From CBDBBY01 sp965203215 (GTDB lineage Bacteria; Pseudomonadota; Alphaproteobacteria; Rhodobacterales; Rhodobacteraceae), in contig CBDBBY010000001.1 in assembly GCA_965203215.1 (NCBI GenBank), positions 2,542,001 through 2,606,000 of the forward strand: a DNA stretch of 64,000 bases, written 5' to 3'. The notes below the pieces were generated by a model. It was not told the DNA's origin. It was given only the letters and a program-made list of their open reading frames with translations, and made no database searches. Of the stretch, positions 1 through 7,754 are shown one piece after another. Within the stretch, counting starts at the first letter, position 1. Each line of letters begins with the position of its first letter. Made by a program: the position numbers and the translations under genes.

Positions 1-573
1 GTAGCGCGCGAAAACAGTTTGGAACTGGGGCAGGTCGGACGGAGGCAGGTTTCGGATCACGCGACCTTGGGGACTTTGGCCACGGCCACCGCATACACGC
101 TGGCAAATCAGAGCTTGAGCAGGCGGGCGCTGGACACCCAAGCCATGTTTGACAGCCTGATCCGACTAGGCGTTGCGGCGAGTGCGGACGTCCAAGATGA
201 ACTTGCGTGGACAAATGCTGCTCGCGGTCCGGCTCTGTTCGCGACAATCTTGAGTTACATGGAGCAGAATCTGCGAGATCCCGAACTTTCGGTTTCTTCG
301 GTGTCGAAACGCTTTTCCATTTCGACGCGATACCTGCATAAATTGTTCGACAATGGTGGGCCGAGTTTTTCGGAGTACGTTCACAATCGACGATTGGATC
401 TGGCGGTCGCACAGATCAGGAACCCGAAGTTTTTTGATGCCAGCATCGCGGAAATTGCTTTCGGGTGCGGATTTTCAGACCTTTCAACGTTCAACCGACG
501 CTTTAAGAGCAAGTTCGGCATTAATCCAAGCGGAGTCCGGCTGTCCCGGAGCCCGCGCCGGAATCGAGGCTGA
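1..573 (+). CDS. AraC-family transcriptional regulator, 5' end outside the window
   Basis: The frame is open from the first base, so the N-terminal part (usually a cupin-like sensing domain) lies outside the window. About 190 codons are visible. The last ~90 residues form the double helix-turn-helix of AraC/XylS regulators: helices around SVSSVSKRFSISTRYLHKLF, then the second motif IAEIAFGCGFSDLSTFNRRF and the usual FGINPS end. The protein would bind DNA and regulate a nearby gene set that cannot be seen. Oddity: from about 527 the coding sequence runs into a repeat that is also found at ~1620 and at the recO 3' end, so the last ~14 residues (rich in Arg) come from repeat DNA and the native C-terminus has probably been replaced. 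No ligand can be inferred. Confidence 0.85.
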   Translation, partial: VARENSLELGQVGRRQVSDHATLGTLATATAYTLANQSLSRRALDTQAMFDSLIRLGVAASADVQDELAWTNAARGPALFATILSYMEQNLRDPELSVSSVSKRFSISTRYLHKLFDNGGPSFSEYVHNRRLDLAVAQIRNPKFFDASIAEIAFGCGFSDLSTFNRRFKSKFGINPSGVRLSRSPRRNRG

Positions 574-927
574 GTACGCGCTTTGGAGCCGTCTCGGGAG
601 TGTCCGGCAATTCCTTGGCGGCTGCCTCTTCGACTTCAGACGCGAACCGAGTCCGCGCGGCGGGAACCTCAGGACCGTGTTTTCATGAGCAAAGGCATTT
701 TCACGAAAATGGCCGGTCGTCCGCAAACCGTCGCTGGTCTCCGAGTCGCTTCTGGATAGGCCGCCGCGAGAGCAGCCCGTCTCAATGCACGGATGCTCGA
801 TGCTCAGCGAGCCATATTCATAGAGCGCCTGCGTGATCGCAATGTCGTTTTCGATGAGATTGGTAGGATCAGGCACTTTGGCCCGCTGGAACTTGATCGG
901 CATGGCGCAATGATTGCGCAACGGGTT
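527..927. repeat. Repeat copy A, containing a degraded copy of the recO 3' end
   Basis: This ~400-bp stretch is closely similar to copy B at 1620-2024. Its first ~270 bp also match the 3' end of recO and flank at 4981-5240. Read on the minus strand it still encodes a recognisable RecO tail (residues like the RTTGHF and RLKSKRQPP regions) but with changes and no upstream recO body. The last ~140 bp are shared only with copy B. No intact gene lies here, and apart from this repeat I see nothing in 574-1001. Confidence 0.75.
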
Positions 928-1001
928 GAGGGAACGGAAATTTGCAATAGTTCATACATCATCATACAATGCAAGATACTGCCCACGCAAAAGGACTTTC
1001 C

Positions 1002-1265
1002 ATGGCTGACCGCTATGTGCTCTCCGTCAATACCAAACCAGAAATCCGCGACCGGCTGGATCGGCTGGCCGCTGCGACCCGCCGTTCCAAGTCCTTCCTC
1101 GCCAATGAAGCCATCGAACGCTACCTGGCCGCCGAAGAGGAATTTGTCGAGCGGGTCGAAGCGCGCCGCGCTGAAATGAAAGAAGGGACCGGCATCGCCG
1201 GCGACGAGCTGCTGTCCCGCTTTGAAAGCCGCATGGAACGCAAGTTTAGCGCCGCCAAATCATGA
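1002..1265 (+). CDS. Ribbon-helix-helix antitoxin, ParD/CopG-like
   Basis: An 87-residue protein whose N-terminal ~45 residues fit the ribbon-helix-helix fold: beta strand RYVLSVNT, then helices with DRLDRLAAATRRSKSFLANEAI. The charged C-terminal half (ERVEARRAEMKEG) would wrap the toxin. Start chosen at the ATG with AAGGAC eight bases upstream, because upstream in-frame codons have no homology-like content. It overlaps the downstream toxin gene by four bases (ATGA), the usual arrangement of type II modules. RHH antitoxins normally repress their own operon, so the sequence just upstream probably carries the operator, though I cannot identify it. Family assignment is firm; naming it ParD rather than another RHH antitoxin is not. 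Confidence 0.85.
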   Translation: MADRYVLSVNTKPEIRDRLDRLAAATRRSKSFLANEAIERYLAAEEEFVERVEARRAEMKEGTGIAGDELLSRFESRMERKFSAAKS

Positions 1266-1540
1266 AGCCCGTGATCTGGCACGCCGGTGCCGAAGATGAT
1301 CTCGAAGAAATTGTCGATCACATCGCCATCCGCAATATCGAGGCCGCGCTGAAACTCGCGCGGCGCATTGTCGGCGCCATCGAAGACAGTCTCCCAAGCA
1401 GCCCGTATATGGGCCGACCAGGACGGGTTGAGGGAACAAGAGAACTGGTTGCCCATCAAAACTACATTGTCATCTACGAAATTGCAGCCGATGCCATAAA
1501 CGTCCTGAACGTGATCCATGCTGCGCGGATATATCCATAA
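1262..1540 (+). CDS. RelE/ParE-superfamily toxin
   Basis: A 92-residue toxin with the ParE layout: N-terminal helices (WHAGAEDDLEEIVDHIA), the MGRPGRVEGTRELV segment and the C-terminal strands NYIVIYEI and INVLNVIHAARIYP. ParE proteins poison gyrase; RelE relatives cleave mRNA on ribosomes. The HAARIYP end and length favour ParE. It overlaps the antitoxin stop (ATGA). Its last ~45 bp plus the following ~350 bp are duplicated at 4855-5240 beside recO, where only a 3' parE fragment survives. This suggests that parDE and recO were once convergent neighbours and that this copy is the complete one. Confidence 0.87.
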   Translation: MKPVIWHAGAEDDLEEIVDHIAIRNIEAALKLARRIVGAIEDSLPSSPYMGRPGRVEGTRELVAHQNYIVIYEIAADAINVLNVIHAARIYP

Positions 1541-2024
1541 AACCAAGGAAATCGCAGTGATCACAGCCTCAATCCACCTCGTGAACGCCGGATATGCGCC
1601 TACCTGAGTCTGGCACGCTCCAGTCCAAGCGGAGTCCGGCCATCTCGGAGCCCGCGCCGAAATTGAGGCAGAGTATGCGCTTGAGAGCCATCCCGGGAGT
1701 GTCCGGCTATTCCTTGGCGGCTGCCTCTTCGACTTCAGACGCGAACCGGCTCCCGCGGCGAGAACCACAGGACCGTTCTTTCGTGAGCCAAGGCGCTTTA
1801 AAAGAATGGCCGGTCGTCCGGAAACTGTCGCTGATCTCCGAGTAGCTTCTGAATGCGCCGTCGCGAAAGCAGCCTGTCTCAATACACAGATGCTTGTTGC
1901 TCAGCGAGCCGTAATCATGGAGCGCCCGCATGATCGCAAAGTCGTTTTCGGTCAGATTGACAGGGGCAGGCACCTTGGCCCGCTGAACTATTCGGCATGG
2001 CGCAATGATAGCATAACGGGTTGA
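1496..2024. repeat. Repeat copy B: parE 3' end followed by a degraded recO 3' end
   Basis: From 1496 to about 1890 this matches 4855-5240 (parE tail, ~80-bp spacer, recO tail). From about 1620 to 2024 it also matches copy A at 527-927. The minus strand encodes a RecO-like tail (FRDGAFRSYSEISDSFRTTG, then the FASEVEEAAAKE end), here without the recO body and with small indels. There is no independent gene between the toxin stop at 1540 and the IS remnant at 2047. The three copies probably arose by segmental duplication followed by decay. Confidence 0.75.
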
Positions 2025-2046
2025 TGTCAATGCTAAAGCAAAATTC

Positions 2047-2857
2047 AGGTGCATCCCATTTTCTTGGGTCAGGCTGCTGCGGCGCTGCAATCCCTCCAAT
2101 CGAGGAAGTCGGGCCAGCGCCTGTTTTCGAGGCAGCATCCGATGGCGAGCACGGCGTTGGCGCCCGCCTTCGACCAGCGGCGCCCGGCTCCTTTGAGCCG
2201 GCTTCCGACGATCTGCTTGCAGGCGCTTTCCACGATGCCGGATCCGACCGGCAGGCCGCGCCTCCGGCAGAGGTCGCAGCGCATCCGGTCCATATTGGCC
2301 TCGCAGTAGCGGATGCAGGCCGCGACCGCTTCAAGCCGGCGATGCCGCTTCAGAGCGGCGACGGCCCGGTCGGCCCGCCCGGCGTCCAGCTGCTTCCTGA
2401 TCCAGTCCATCCACGCCTCCCGCCTGCCCTCGTCCGAAGCTGCGGCCTGCACGGCGTCCGACGCATATTCGAGGGCGTGGTACAGGTCGAGGATGAAGGT
2501 CGTTTTCCGTCCGGGCAGGATCTCCTCGCAGACGGTCCGGATCCGCGGCGCTCCGTCGGACAGCACCGCCACCTCCTCGGCCGCGAGCACGCCGTTCCGG
2601 TGCAAGAACTGCTCCAGGCGGGCGGCGAACTCCGAAGCCCGGCCGGCCCCGTTCACGGCCTGCGCGCTGTCGATGCGGACGCTGACGGCCTTCGGATCCA
2701 GGCTGTCGGCCGCGCGGCAGACGACGGCCTTCGCCTCGCGGGTCTTCGCCGTGCCGTCCGCCTGCTTGCCGGCCACCCCCTCGACCTCGCGGGCGGCCAT
2801 CGGGACTCCGGTGCCGTCGATCCCCGGCAGAACCCGCTCCGCCGCAGGCGCCGCCTC
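2047..2857 (-). mobile_element. ISKra4-family remnant (3' part only)
   Basis: The outer end GGTGCATCCCATTTTC at 2048 resembles the terminal repeat of the MITE at 4681-4853. Inside lies the C-terminal two-thirds of an ISKra4-type transposase on the minus strand. The element is cut at 2858, exactly where the terminal repeat of an IS21-like element begins, so its 5' half is missing and is not found elsewhere in the window. Confidence 0.75.
2069..2857 (-). pseudogene. ISKra4-family transposase, N-terminus missing
   Basis: About 260 codons remain. The DGTGVPM motif carries the first catalytic aspartate, VLSDGAPRIRTVCEEIL the second, and PVGSGIVESACKQIVGSRLK the glutamate region characteristic of ISKra4 (formerly ISAzba1 group) enzymes. 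The frame continues upstream into the IS21-like terminal repeat, so the apparent longer reading frame is an artefact of the junction. The body has no internal stop, so truncation by the adjacent element rather than slow decay inactivated it. It cannot move itself. Confidence 0.8.
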
Positions 2858-2937
2858 TGTCAATGCCGAAGTAAAATTCCCCAAAAGTGCCGAAGTAAAA
2901 TTCCCCACTTTTTCGGTGTTTTTGGTGACGAGCCAGT

Positions 2938-3508
2938 TCAGTCGTCGGTTCGGATCTCCTTTCTGGGCCGGCCTCGTTTTTTCGGCGGCGGCGGCGGCGT
3001 GATTGGCGCATTCGCTCGGACGTGTTCGGGAATGAGGTCCGCGTGTTTTCCGGGCCGGCAGCTTGCGCCTTCGATTCGGACGACGACTGCGTGGTGGAGG
3101 AGCCGGTCGAGGAGGGCCGTCGCGACGACGGGGTCTCCGAAGATGTCGCCCCACTCTGCGAAGCTTCTGTTCGAGGCGGGGATCATCGCGCCTTTTTCGC
3201 AACTTGCATCTGCGATTTGGAAGAACAGGCTCGCGCCGCCCTGCGTGATGGGCAAGCAACCGGTTTCATCGACGACGAGGATCGCGGCCCGCGTGAAGAA
3301 GCGGATTTTTTTCGGCGAGCCGACCTTCTCGCTCGGCTTTGGCGAGGCTTTCGGCGAGTTCGGCAAGGGTCGTCTTGTAGACGCTCTTTCCGGCTTTGAC
3401 GGCGGCGACACAACCGGCCTGACGCAAGCCGCGCCCTTCGCCGCGGGATCGCCGGCGGGCCACAACGGGGGCCGCCCGCAAACGCCATCCCGGCGCCGGA
3501 GAGCGCAA
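2938..3508 (-). pseudogene. istB ATPase remnant (IS21 helper), frameshifted
   Basis: The minus strand encodes the C-terminal half of the IstB AAA+ helper: the Walker-B-like strand ILVVDETGCLPI, SLFFQIADASCEKGAMIPAS, then NRSFAEWGDIFGDPVVATAL and DRLLHHAVVV. The preceding piece (TTLAELAESLAKAEREGRL) is in another frame between about 3300 and 3400, so at least one frameshift has occurred. The N-terminal P-loop region is missing. IstB would normally assist IstA; no istA is present. Confidence 0.8.
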
Positions 3509-3609
3509 GCCCGCAGACGCTGTTCAACCCCGGCACAGCTGGGGAACGGGTGAAGTGTGCCCGAGCGTAGAGATGTTTCACGCCAAATCGGATGGGATTT
3601 TGGACTGCT

Positions 3610-3639
3610 TTCGTTCCGGGGGCATGCCCCCGGAACGAA
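3610..3639. repeat. Perfect 30-bp palindrome in the IS21-like element
   Basis: The half-site TTCGTTCCGGGGGCA is followed directly by its exact reverse complement. It lies ~65 bp inside the element's end. It could form a strong hairpin in RNA read from either side. There is no T-tract, so I do not call it a terminator. Confidence 0.7.
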
Positions 3640-3700
3640 TTCGCAGCCCCCGGGCTGGGGAATTCTGCTTCGGCGCCTTTGGGGAGTTTTAACCCGGTAG

Positions 3701-4132
3701 TTACAACCGCACCTTGTGCGGCGCGAGCCGGTGGCGGACGAGGATCTTGTGCACGGTCGACGGCGAGAGGCCGACCTTCTCCGCCAAGGCGCGCACCGTC
3801 CAGTGCGTCTCCCCCTCCGGCGCGGAGCTCCGCGCCAGCTCCGCCACCTCGCGGACCTTCGCCTCGGACGTCCGGGGCTTGCCCGGCGGGCGCGTCTTGT
3901 CGCGCAGAAGGCCGTCCACGCCCTCCCGCATGAACCGCTCCTGCCAGCGCCACACCGTCGCCTTCGCCGAACCGGTCTCGGCCATCACCGCCATCGTCCC
4001 CAAACCGTCGTCCGTCAGAAGGACGATCCGCGCCCGGCGCGCGTGCTTCACCTTGCTGTTGCCGCCTCCCGCGATCGCCTCGAGCCGCCTGCGCTGCTCG
4101 TCCGAAACATCGAAATCCACTCCCGTCCGCAT
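3701..4132 (-). pseudogene. IS630-family transposase, N-terminal fragment
   Basis: The fragment starts MRTGVDFDVSDEQ and carries the helix-turn-helix DNA-binding part (VKHARRARIVLLTDDGLG, TVWRWQERFMREGVDGLLRD, then a second HTH ending HRLAPHKVR). It closely matches residues 1-140 of the intact transposase at 31547-32629. It stops where the IS21-like end begins at 3705, so the whole DDE catalytic domain is lost. Confidence 0.88.
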
Positions 4133-4216
4133 CGTTCCGCCTCTCGTCTGCCCCGCGCTGTCGCCGCGCGGGTCTTGCCAAGGCCATACTGGACTCCAGT
4201 GAAACAAACAAGCCAC
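3706..4216 (-). mobile_element. IS630-family element, 5' part only
   Basis: The left terminal repeat is at 4206-4216 (minus strand GTGGCTTGTTT), next to a TA dinucleotide, matching the ends of the intact IS630 at 31464. The other end is missing because the IS21-like element abuts at 3705. Confidence 0.78.
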
Positions 4217-4680
4217 TAGTGGCATTTTTCAGTCGGATAGTTCCCTGTTTTGGCGGGAGACGACGAGGCACGCAGAACTTGACCTCCAGTTTCAGGGCTT
4301 CGCTTCTCTCCCGGTGTACAGTTCAATGAATTCCAAGAACGGCTTCTCGGTCCGCTTGATGGAATCGCCGCCGGCGCTCCGGATCCAGCAAGAGTCGAAT
4401 GGACTCTAGTGTGTTGAACCGATCACTGGACATCCCTTTTTCAGCCGGATTCGCGCCTGTCTCGATGCCATCCCTTGTTGAGCGGCAAGAGAGGGAATGG
4501 CATGATTGTGGGCAAAATTCCGGGCTGGGCAGAGTGCTGGAGTGTCGGTTGCGGCGGAAATGATTAACCGAGTTGGTTAATGTCCCTTGCAACGCCCGCG
4601 CTTCAATGAGGCCGCCGCAACCCCAGCAAAGACTGTCGGTTTTCCAGCGCTTCCGAAGTCGCAGCCGATGCCATAAACGT
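4217..4680. other. No gene recognised
   Basis: I find no convincing coding sequence or RNA here. The short motif TGGCGGGAGACGACGAG near 4243 recurs with one change near 22963, in both cases close to an IS630 end, so part of this stretch may be older IS-associated DNA. Confidence 0.5.
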
Positions 4681-4899
4681 GGGTGCATCCCATTGCTTTT
4701 GATCAGGCGGCTGCGACGCGAACAGCCCTCCAATTGGGGAAGCCAAGCAAACGCAAGATTGCGAGGCAGCATCTGGAAGCGAACAGAGCGGCGGTCCGCT
4801 TTCGACTCGCCGCACGCTCCACCCTCTCAATCCAAAGAAAATGGGATGCACCCTATAAACGTCCTGAACGTGATCCATGCTGCGCGGATATATCCATAA
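4661..4899 (+). pseudogene. parE 3' fragment interrupted by the MITE
   Basis: The residues flanking the insertion, before it (GCAGCCGATGCC) and after it (encoding INVLNVIHAARIYP), match the end of the complete toxin at 1262-1540. Everything upstream of about 4661 is unrelated, so only the last ~20 codons are present and no antitoxin is associated. Confidence 0.75.
4681..4853. mobile_element. ISKra4-derived MITE, ~173 bp
   Basis: The ends are inverted copies of GGGTGCATCCCATT. The left ~95 bp resemble the terminal ~95 bp of the ISKra4 remnant at 2047-2857. The right end would represent the opposite IS end. The insertion lies inside a parE 3' fragment, and ATAAACGT occurs on both sides (4673-4680 and 4855-4862), consistent with an 8-bp target duplication. 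It has no coding capacity and would need a transposase in trans. Confidence 0.75.
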
Positions 4900-5065
4900 A
4901 ACCACGGAAATCGCAGTGATCACACCCTCAATCCACCTCGTGAACGCCGGATGCGCGCCAACCTGAGTCAGACACGCTCCAGTCCAAGCAGAGTCCGACC
5001 ATCTCGGAGCCCGTGCCGGAATTGAGGCAGAGTACGCGCTTGAGAGCCACCTCGGGAGTGTCCGG

Positions 5066-5800
5066 CTACTCCTTGGCGGCTGCCTCTTCGATTGCAGACG
5101 CGAAGCGAGTCCGCGCAGCGGGAACCGCAGGACCGCGTTTCCGTGAACAAAGGCATTTTTCAAAAAAATGGCCGGTCGTCCGCAAACCGTCGCCGATCTC
5201 CGAGTAGCTTCTGAATACGCCGTCGCGGAAGCAGAGAGGAAGCGGAAGCAGCCTGTCGACCCATTGTCCTGCTCCGACGGCGCTCACGGCGCGACCGGTT
5301 CTGGGAGAAACGTAGCGCAGATCTTCGGTCGACCCGGTCGCGGCGCAGGTCGAGAAGTCAAGCGCGAAGCCGATCTCCTTGAGCAGATTCAACTCCCATT
5401 TCAGATACGCCGCCAGCCAGTCCCGGTCGGCGCGAATTCCGTCGAGCATGGAGGTCGTCGCGCCATACAGGACCGGGTTCGGCTCCCGTTCCGGAAGCGT
5501 CCGGGAAATCAGGGAGCAGGCTGAGGAAAGCGCCGCAAGCGCAATCTGGTCCGCAAGCAACGCCGGAGCGCGGGATCTGACCGGCTCGACGCGGAACGTC
5601 CCCATGTGTTCGTCCAAGCGGGCCTTCCACTCGACGTCAAGCTGCGCGCCGGGCTGCAGAAACGGCGCGAGTTTGCGAGACGTGCCGCCCGGAAGAATTC
5701 CTGAATGCAGACCGTTCCGGCTGCTGAAGACTTCCAATATGGCCTTGTTTTCGCCGTGCTTCCTTGCCGTCAGGAGCATGGCCTGATCTCGCCAACGCAT
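5066..5800 (-). CDS. recO: DNA repair protein RecO
   Basis: RecO helps RecR load RecA at single-stranded gaps in the RecF pathway. The 244-residue length fits the family. The start at MRWRDQAMLLTARKHGENKA fits alphaproteobacterial RecO (OB-fold N-terminus). Then come FRVEPVRSRAP, the helical domain around LPEREPNPVLY and the CAATGSTEDLRYVSPRTGRA segment, where many relatives carry a zinc site that this group lacks. The upstream in-frame extension overlaps DUF1491 and is rejected. It follows DUF1491 by 14 bp and ends the era-rnc operon. Its 3' end is the source-like version of repeats A and B. Confidence 0.93.
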   Translation of the reverse strand: MRWRDQAMLLTARKHGENKAILEVFSSRNGLHSGILPGGTSRKLAPFLQPGAQLDVEWKARLDEHMGTFRVEPVRSRAPALLADQIALAALSSACSLISRTLPEREPNPVLYGATTSMLDGIRADRDWLAAYLKWELNLLKEIGFALDFSTCAATGSTEDLRYVSPRTGRAVSAVGAGQWVDRLLPLPLCFRDGVFRSYSEIGDGLRTTGHFFEKCLCSRKRGPAVPAARTRFASAIEEAAAKE

Positions 5801-5814
5801 CCGACCCGGTCCTC

Positions 5815-6153
5815 CTAATCTTCCATTCCGGGCTCGTCGAGCAAGTGTCTGCCGCTCTTGTCTTCCACTTCGACAATCCACAGATCGGGATCCCGCGCGC
5901 GCTGACGCTCCAGATAGTCGTCGAGATCGGAGTCGTCGCCTTCGTCCAGCATTTTCCACGACCATTTGTCGGCGGCCATGTCGTATGTCCGCTGAAATAT
6001 CCGACCGGATCCGTCGAGCCGATTGAGCTTGACGAGGATCGCGCCCGCGTTCGGATCGCCTGTCGCGGCGACGAACGCCGGGATCGCGTCTCTGCGAAGC
6101 CGCGCCAGATAGGCCCGAACCCAAAAATCCGATGCCAAGCGCGGGAAAGTCAA
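5815..6153 (-). CDS. DUF1491 family protein
   Basis: A 112-residue cytosolic protein of the alphaproteobacterial DUF1491 family: FWVRAYLARLRRDAIPAFV at the N-terminus, GAILVKLNRLDGSG in the middle and an acidic end with DPDLWIVEVED. Its function is unknown. It overlaps the era stop by four bases and precedes recO, and the order era-DUF1491-recO is recurrent in the class, so it is probably co-translated with Era. Confidence 0.88.
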   Translation of the reverse strand: MTFPRLASDFWVRAYLARLRRDAIPAFVAATGDPNAGAILVKLNRLDGSGRIFQRTYDMAADKWSWKMLDEGDDSDLDDYLERQRARDPDLWIVEVEDKSGRHLLDEPGMED

Positions 6154-7073
6154 GACTGCGCCTCGCCGTCCGAATAATCCAAACCGATCATGCTGTAGCG
6201 TTCGGCTTCATTCATCCAATTCGGGCGGGCCTTGACGTGAAGAAACAAATGCACATCCCGCTCCAGAAATCTCGAAATTTCCTTTCGCGCCGAAACCCCT
6301 ACCTGTTTGATCGTCCGTCCGTTCGCGCCCAGAATGATGCCCTTGTGGCGATTGTGTCCCACATAGACGATCTGGTCGATGCGCACTGCGCCGTTGTCGA
6401 GATCCTCCCATGATTCCGTCTCGACAGTGAGTCGATACGGCAGTTCCTGGTGGACCCTGAGCATCAGTTTCTCCCTCGTAATTTCGGCTGCGGCGATGCG
6501 CAGAGGAAGATCGGCGATCTGATCCGGCGGATACAGCCAAGGCCCGGAAGGCACCTCGGATGCAAGCCAATCGGCGAAATCGTCAACTCCGCTCCCATTG
6601 ACCGCCGAAATCAGGAAAACGGAGTCGAATTCCGCGCATCCCGAATAGGCATCGATCACTTCTAGCAGACTGTCCGGCGCAACAAGATCTATTTTGTTTA
6701 CGACCAGCAGCAGCTTCCCGCCGCCGGCTCGTTTCTCGACGAGAGATTCAACGAGCCGGAGGCGGTCATCGGTCGCTTTGAGATTTGCCGCCGCCACGAA
6801 CGCCGCCATGTCCGCCTCGATCGCGCCCTTCCATGCCGCCGCGACCATGGCCTGATCAAAACGGCTGCGCGGCGCGAAAAGGCCCGGCGTGTCGACGAAT
6901 ATGATTTGCGATTCGCCCCTGATCGCGACGCCGCGCATACGGGACCGGGTGGTCTGCGGCTTGTGGGTGACTATGGATACTTTGGCGCCGACGACGCGGT
7001 TCAAGAGAGTGGATTTGCCGACGTTGGGCGCGCCGACCAGCGCGACGAAACCTGCCCGGGATTCGGTCGGCAT
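6150..7073 (-). CDS. era: GTPase Era
   Basis: Era binds the 3' end of 16S rRNA and aids 30S subunit maturation. The 307 residues include G1 GAPNVGKSTL (about 14-23), the G2 threonine region KPQTTRSR, G3 VDTPGL, G4 NKID and the C-terminal KH domain with VGHNRHKGIILGANGRTIKQ. Both domains are intact. It starts three bases after the rnc stop and overlaps DUF1491 at its end, so the three are very likely one transcript. Confidence 0.97.
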   Translation of the reverse strand: MPTESRAGFVALVGAPNVGKSTLLNRVVGAKVSIVTHKPQTTRSRMRGVAIRGESQIIFVDTPGLFAPRSRFDQAMVAAAWKGAIEADMAAFVAAANLKATDDRLRLVESLVEKRAGGGKLLLVVNKIDLVAPDSLLEVIDAYSGCAEFDSVFLISAVNGSGVDDFADWLASEVPSGPWLYPPDQIADLPLRIAAAEITREKLMLRVHQELPYRLTVETESWEDLDNGAVRIDQIVYVGHNRHKGIILGANGRTIKQVGVSARKEISRFLERDVHLFLHVKARPNWMNEAERYSMIGLDYSDGEAQS

Positions 7074-7076
7074 GCC

Positions 7077-7754
7077 TTATTCCAGGATTTCAAGCAGCTC
7101 TTTCGCCGCCAACTGCTCCGCCCGCTGCTTGGAGCTTTCCCTGGCGACCGCCCGTTCTCCCGATGCCAGTTTCGCTTCCACCTCGAATTCCGGCTTGTGC
7201 GACGGTCCTCTGCGATTGACCACCCGATACACCGGCGCTCCGAGTCCTTGCCCCTGCGTCAGTTCTTGAAGCGCGCTTTTCGGATTGCGCGTGTCGCCTT
7301 CCGCATCGGCCAGAACCGGCTCCCAAAGCTTCCGAACGATCCGCACGGCTTTGTTGAAGCCTGCGTCGAGATAGATGGCGCCGATCACCGCCTCCATCGC
7401 ATCTCCGAGTATGACGATCTTGCTTCGCCCGCCCGCCCGCTGTTCCGCCTTTCCGAGCCTGAGCGCGCCGCCCAGATCTATCGAAGCGGCAATTTTCGCG
7501 CAGGTGTCGCCGCTCACGAGCAGATTGAACTTCGGCGCAAGCTCGCCCACGGACGCTTCGGGATGCCTTTCCGAAATGAGTTCCGCGATGACGAGATTGA
7601 GGACCCGGTCGCCTAGGAATTCGAACCTTTTGTTGTCGCCCAATGTCGTTCTTGTCCGCGACGAATGCGTCAGCGCTTGACCTAGAAGCGCTCGATTCTT
7701 GAACGAATGGCCGAGCCTGTATTCCAGCTCCTTTTCAACCGAGGCCGTCATCAT
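7077..7754 (-). CDS. rnc: Ribonuclease III
   Basis: A double-strand-specific endoribonuclease that processes rRNA precursors. The catalytic domain has the signature RFEFLGDRVLNLVIAE and the second acidic site ILGDAMEAVIGAIYLDAG. A dsRNA-binding domain fills the last ~70 residues (PKSALQELTQG to LAAKELL). The start at MMTASVEKEL overlaps the lepB stop (ATGA) and gives the usual 225-residue length; an upstream start inside lepB is less likely. It lies between lepB and era, as in many proteobacteria. Confidence 0.95.
   Translation of the reverse strand: MMTASVEKELEYRLGHSFKNRALLGQALTHSSRTRTTLGDNKRFEFLGDRVLNLVIAELISERHPEASVGELAPKFNLLVSGDTCAKIAASIDLGGALRLGKAEQRAGGRSKIVILGDAMEAVIGAIYLDAGFNKAVRIVRKLWEPVLADAEGDTRNPKSALQELTQGQGLGAPVYRVVNRRGPSHKPEFEVEAKLASGERAVARESSKQRAEQLAAKELLEILE

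Larger units (their letters stand above)
2858..3705 (-). mobile_element. Internally deleted IS21-family element with both ends
   Basis: Both ends carry the doubled terminal repeats typical of IS21. At 2858 the sequence begins TGTCAATGCCGAAGT and the unit AAGTAAAATTCCCC occurs twice. At 3705 the inverted counterpart begins (minus strand) TGTAACTACCGGGT with two related units. Only ~850 bp lie between, whereas complete IS21 elements are about 2-2.5 kb. istA is absent and istB is partial and frameshifted. It now sits between an ISKra4 3' half and an IS630 5' part, two unrelated elements, so it marks a recombination or deletion junction rather than a clean insertion. Confidence 0.75.

Noticed and set aside
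2021..3553. A 510-codon + strand reading frame
   Set aside because: It runs antisense across the ISKra4 and IS21 remnants, which encode clear transposition proteins on the other strand; its content is low-complexity.
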